A stretch of DNA of 64,000 nt from Micromussa lordhowensis. Lineage: Eukaryota > Cnidaria > Anthozoa > Scleractinia > Lobophylliidae. Under the pieces are notes generated by a model. That model did not search any database. It was not told the DNA's origin and saw only the letters and a program-made list of their open reading frames with translations. How positions within the stretch are numbered: the stretch's first letter is position 1; each line of letters begins with the position of its first letter. A program made the translations under genes and the position numbers. Positions 62,229 through 64,000 of this stretch are shown piece by piece. The DNA lies in assembly GCA_964020085.1 (NCBI GenBank), contig OZ026606.1, forward strand, positions 10,176,797-10,240,796, read 5' to 3'.

Positions 62229-62489
62229 GTGAAAAGGAAATCTGATTTCGTTATGTTCCAACAACTGAAAGATGTCGAGTATGCGACCAAATTTAGCAAA
62301 AAGCTAAACCCGAAAGCGGAATGCCACAAAAGCAATGGATACAGAGGATACAAGCACGCAAAGTCCAAAGGCTTTGGCTACAAGTATTCCTCAAGTGGTC
62401 AAGGCAGTCAGGCCATAAAAAATTTAAACTGGAAAACTCCCGGCCCCCCATACACCAAGAAGGACGAGGGGAGGAGGCCAAAGAAGTAG
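62229..62489 (+). CDS. Unrecognised Lys-rich open frame
   Basis: An 86-residue frame, open upstream of its first Met, with composition biased to Lys, Ser, Gly and Tyr (KSNGYRGYKHAKSKGFGYKYSSSGQG). It may be a fragment of a retroelement nucleic-acid-binding protein or an exon. Nothing diagnostic. Confidence 0.25.
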   Translation: MKRKSDFVMFQQLKDVEYATKFSKKLNPKAECHKSNGYRGYKHAKSKGFGYKYSSSGQGSQAIKNLNWKTPGPPYTKKDEGRRPKK

Positions 62490-62923
62490 GGCCAGAAAAC
62501 CCCTCTAATGAGGTAAGCAATACTCTAAGACTCAGTGATATTAAGATCACTGAGCTCCTGCAAAAGATACCGCGATATCTCGAACATTTGTTCGACTTTA
62601 ATCCCGTCGAACTCGACAAATTCACTTCTTTTCACGTTTCCGTTTTGCTGTCTGTCATGTAAAACGCAAATCGAGAAGCGACAGAGGTTAGTGGTTAACA
62701 TTATTACCGTGGAAAATGACTTGCGTAGTCGACAATTTCTTGATGAAAACTTTTTTCGGATAGCTGCAAGAAGCATAGTATTTCTTGACAAACGTATAGC
62801 TTTCTCGAAGTAATGAAATGAAAGACTTTATTTAAGTGTCAGCAGTATTTAGCTTTAGAACAAAACTAAAAAAGAAGAGAAAGAAAAGAGTGAAAGAAAA
62901 AAGACAAAATCAAACGTAAAGTT
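62490..62923. other. No supported gene
   Basis: Short overlapping frames only; none shows a recognisable domain. Confidence 0.35.
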
Positions 62924-64000
62924 ATGATCTCAGACTATGCCAAAGGAGGTATACGCGCACCCAGTCAGATAGATGTCATGGCAAAGTCGTTGAATCTAGC
63001 ATGGATTTCGAGACTTTTACATGAAGGGCAAACATACAAGGAATCTTGGAAGGTCATTCCCAGCCACCTGCTGGAAAAATTTGGTGGGCTAAATTTTTTG
63101 CTAAGATGCAATTATGACAAGAAGTTCCTCGCGCGGATAAACTTACCCCAGTTTTACAAATCGATTCTTCAAAATTTTCTAGAGCTAAAAATATCCTACA
63201 AAGATTCTCTATATGAGGAATTTGTGTTATTCAACAACAAAGATATCCTGTTGGATGGATCAACTATCTTTTATAGAAATTGGCTGAAGAAAGGTGTATA
63301 CCTTATACAAGATCTTCTAAATTCGGACGGCAATTTTCTACTGCACCCAGAATTTATAGAGAAATATCAGGTGTAATTTTCTTGCTTACTGGCAAGTTAT
63401 CTCCGCAATCCCTAGACATCTCCTTGAGATGGCGAGGGCGACCGCCATAGACAAAATAAATTTCCTGTCAGAACAGATGTTCCCACTTTCATCAGAAACC
63501 TCTATCAACTTACTTAAAATGAAAAATAAAGATTATTATCGATTTTTAATTAGCACGGAGAAAACTGAACTCAAAGCGAAAACAAAGTGGGCTCGAGATC
63601 TACGGGTAGACCAAATCCCTCTGGAATCGTTCTTCAGTGAAATCAAATTTATATGCAAAGACAATAAGCTAAGAGAATTTTACTTTAAACTTTTGCATAG
63701 AATAATAGTTACTAAAAAGAAGTTGTTCTTGTATGGCATAAAAGACGATATGTTTTGTGAGTACTGCCAAATGAACGATTCAATTATTCACACTTAACAA
63801 AATTGTACTTTGACAAAACAATTTTTTTCGGAAGTTATAATGTGGTTCAATAATGAAAATGCCACCTCCTTACGCTACCCACAGATAGAAATATTATTTG
63901 GTAGAAAATCTGATGATAAAAATGTAGATTCGTATTTCGTCAAAAAGCTCAACTTCACCATTCTATATGCGAAATATTATTTATATAATCAAAAGTTATT
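62924..64000 (+). pseudogene. LINE (L1/Tx1-type) ORF2 C-terminal remnant
   Basis: The first frame (62924-63376) reads KGGIRAPSQIDVMAKSLNLAWISRLL, the typical block after the RT domain of L1/Tx1-like ORF2 proteins. After a frame change the rest (63429 to the window end) carries YFKLLHRIIVTKKKLFLYGI and a CEYC...SIIHT zinc-knuckle-like end. An in-frame TAA at 63795 interrupts HT and the FFSEVIMWFN that follows in the same frame. The element runs off the window. It is inactive. Confidence 0.75.

Overview
The window is eukaryotic and probably cnidarian (an anthozoan such as a coral). The right third carries Penelope-like and LINE retroelement remnants, many short inverted-repeat elements, a tRNA-like sequence and one spliced-looking exon. 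The left 40.8 kb is made of virus-derived Polinton/Maverick (adintovirus-like) elements. The host assignment is inference from repeat types; no diagnostic host gene is present.

Three Polintons are nested. Element A (1-10546, partial, older and more diverged) holds a fibre gene, packaging ATPase, penton, major capsid, core-type proteins, protease and the start of a phospholipase gene. That phospholipase gene is cut at about 10546 by element C. Element C (10547 to about 40775) is cut inside its long fibre gene by element D and has lost its right end. Element D (15311-35287, 19977 bp) is complete, with 228-bp terminal inverted repeats and a 6-bp target duplication, ATCATA, on both sides.

D shows the full gene plan. 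Leftward: membrane protein, eIF1/SUI1-like factor, short fibre, long fibre, coiled-coil protein, packaging ATPase. Rightward: an unrecognised virion-type protein, penton, basic core protein, major capsid protein, possible ssDNA-binding protein, pX-like protein, adenain-type protease, two DUF5679-like Cys proteins (the second fused to a parvovirus-type phospholipase A2), DDE integrase with chromodomain, small zinc finger, protein-primed family B DNA polymerase, acidic peptide and a VLTF3-like late transcription factor. Together these cover replication (PolB, possible SSB), integration, capsid assembly and maturation (MCP, penton, ATPase, protease), attachment (two fibres), entry (PLA2) and, unusually, late transcription (VLTF3) and translation initiation (eIF1). 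D's membrane-protein gene and both fibre genes are frameshifted. The pX/protease and PLA2/integrase junctions each lie on long A-runs with a -1 offset. Most other D genes are open.

From about 40.8 kb to the end the DNA is less AT-rich host sequence. It holds fold-back and MITE-like elements, Penelope RT and GIY-YIG fragments in opposite orientation with a hammerhead-like core, a tRNA-Thr-like sequence, a 171-bp thrombospondin-type-1-like exon and a decayed LINE ORF2 3' region running off the end. No intact host gene was recognised.
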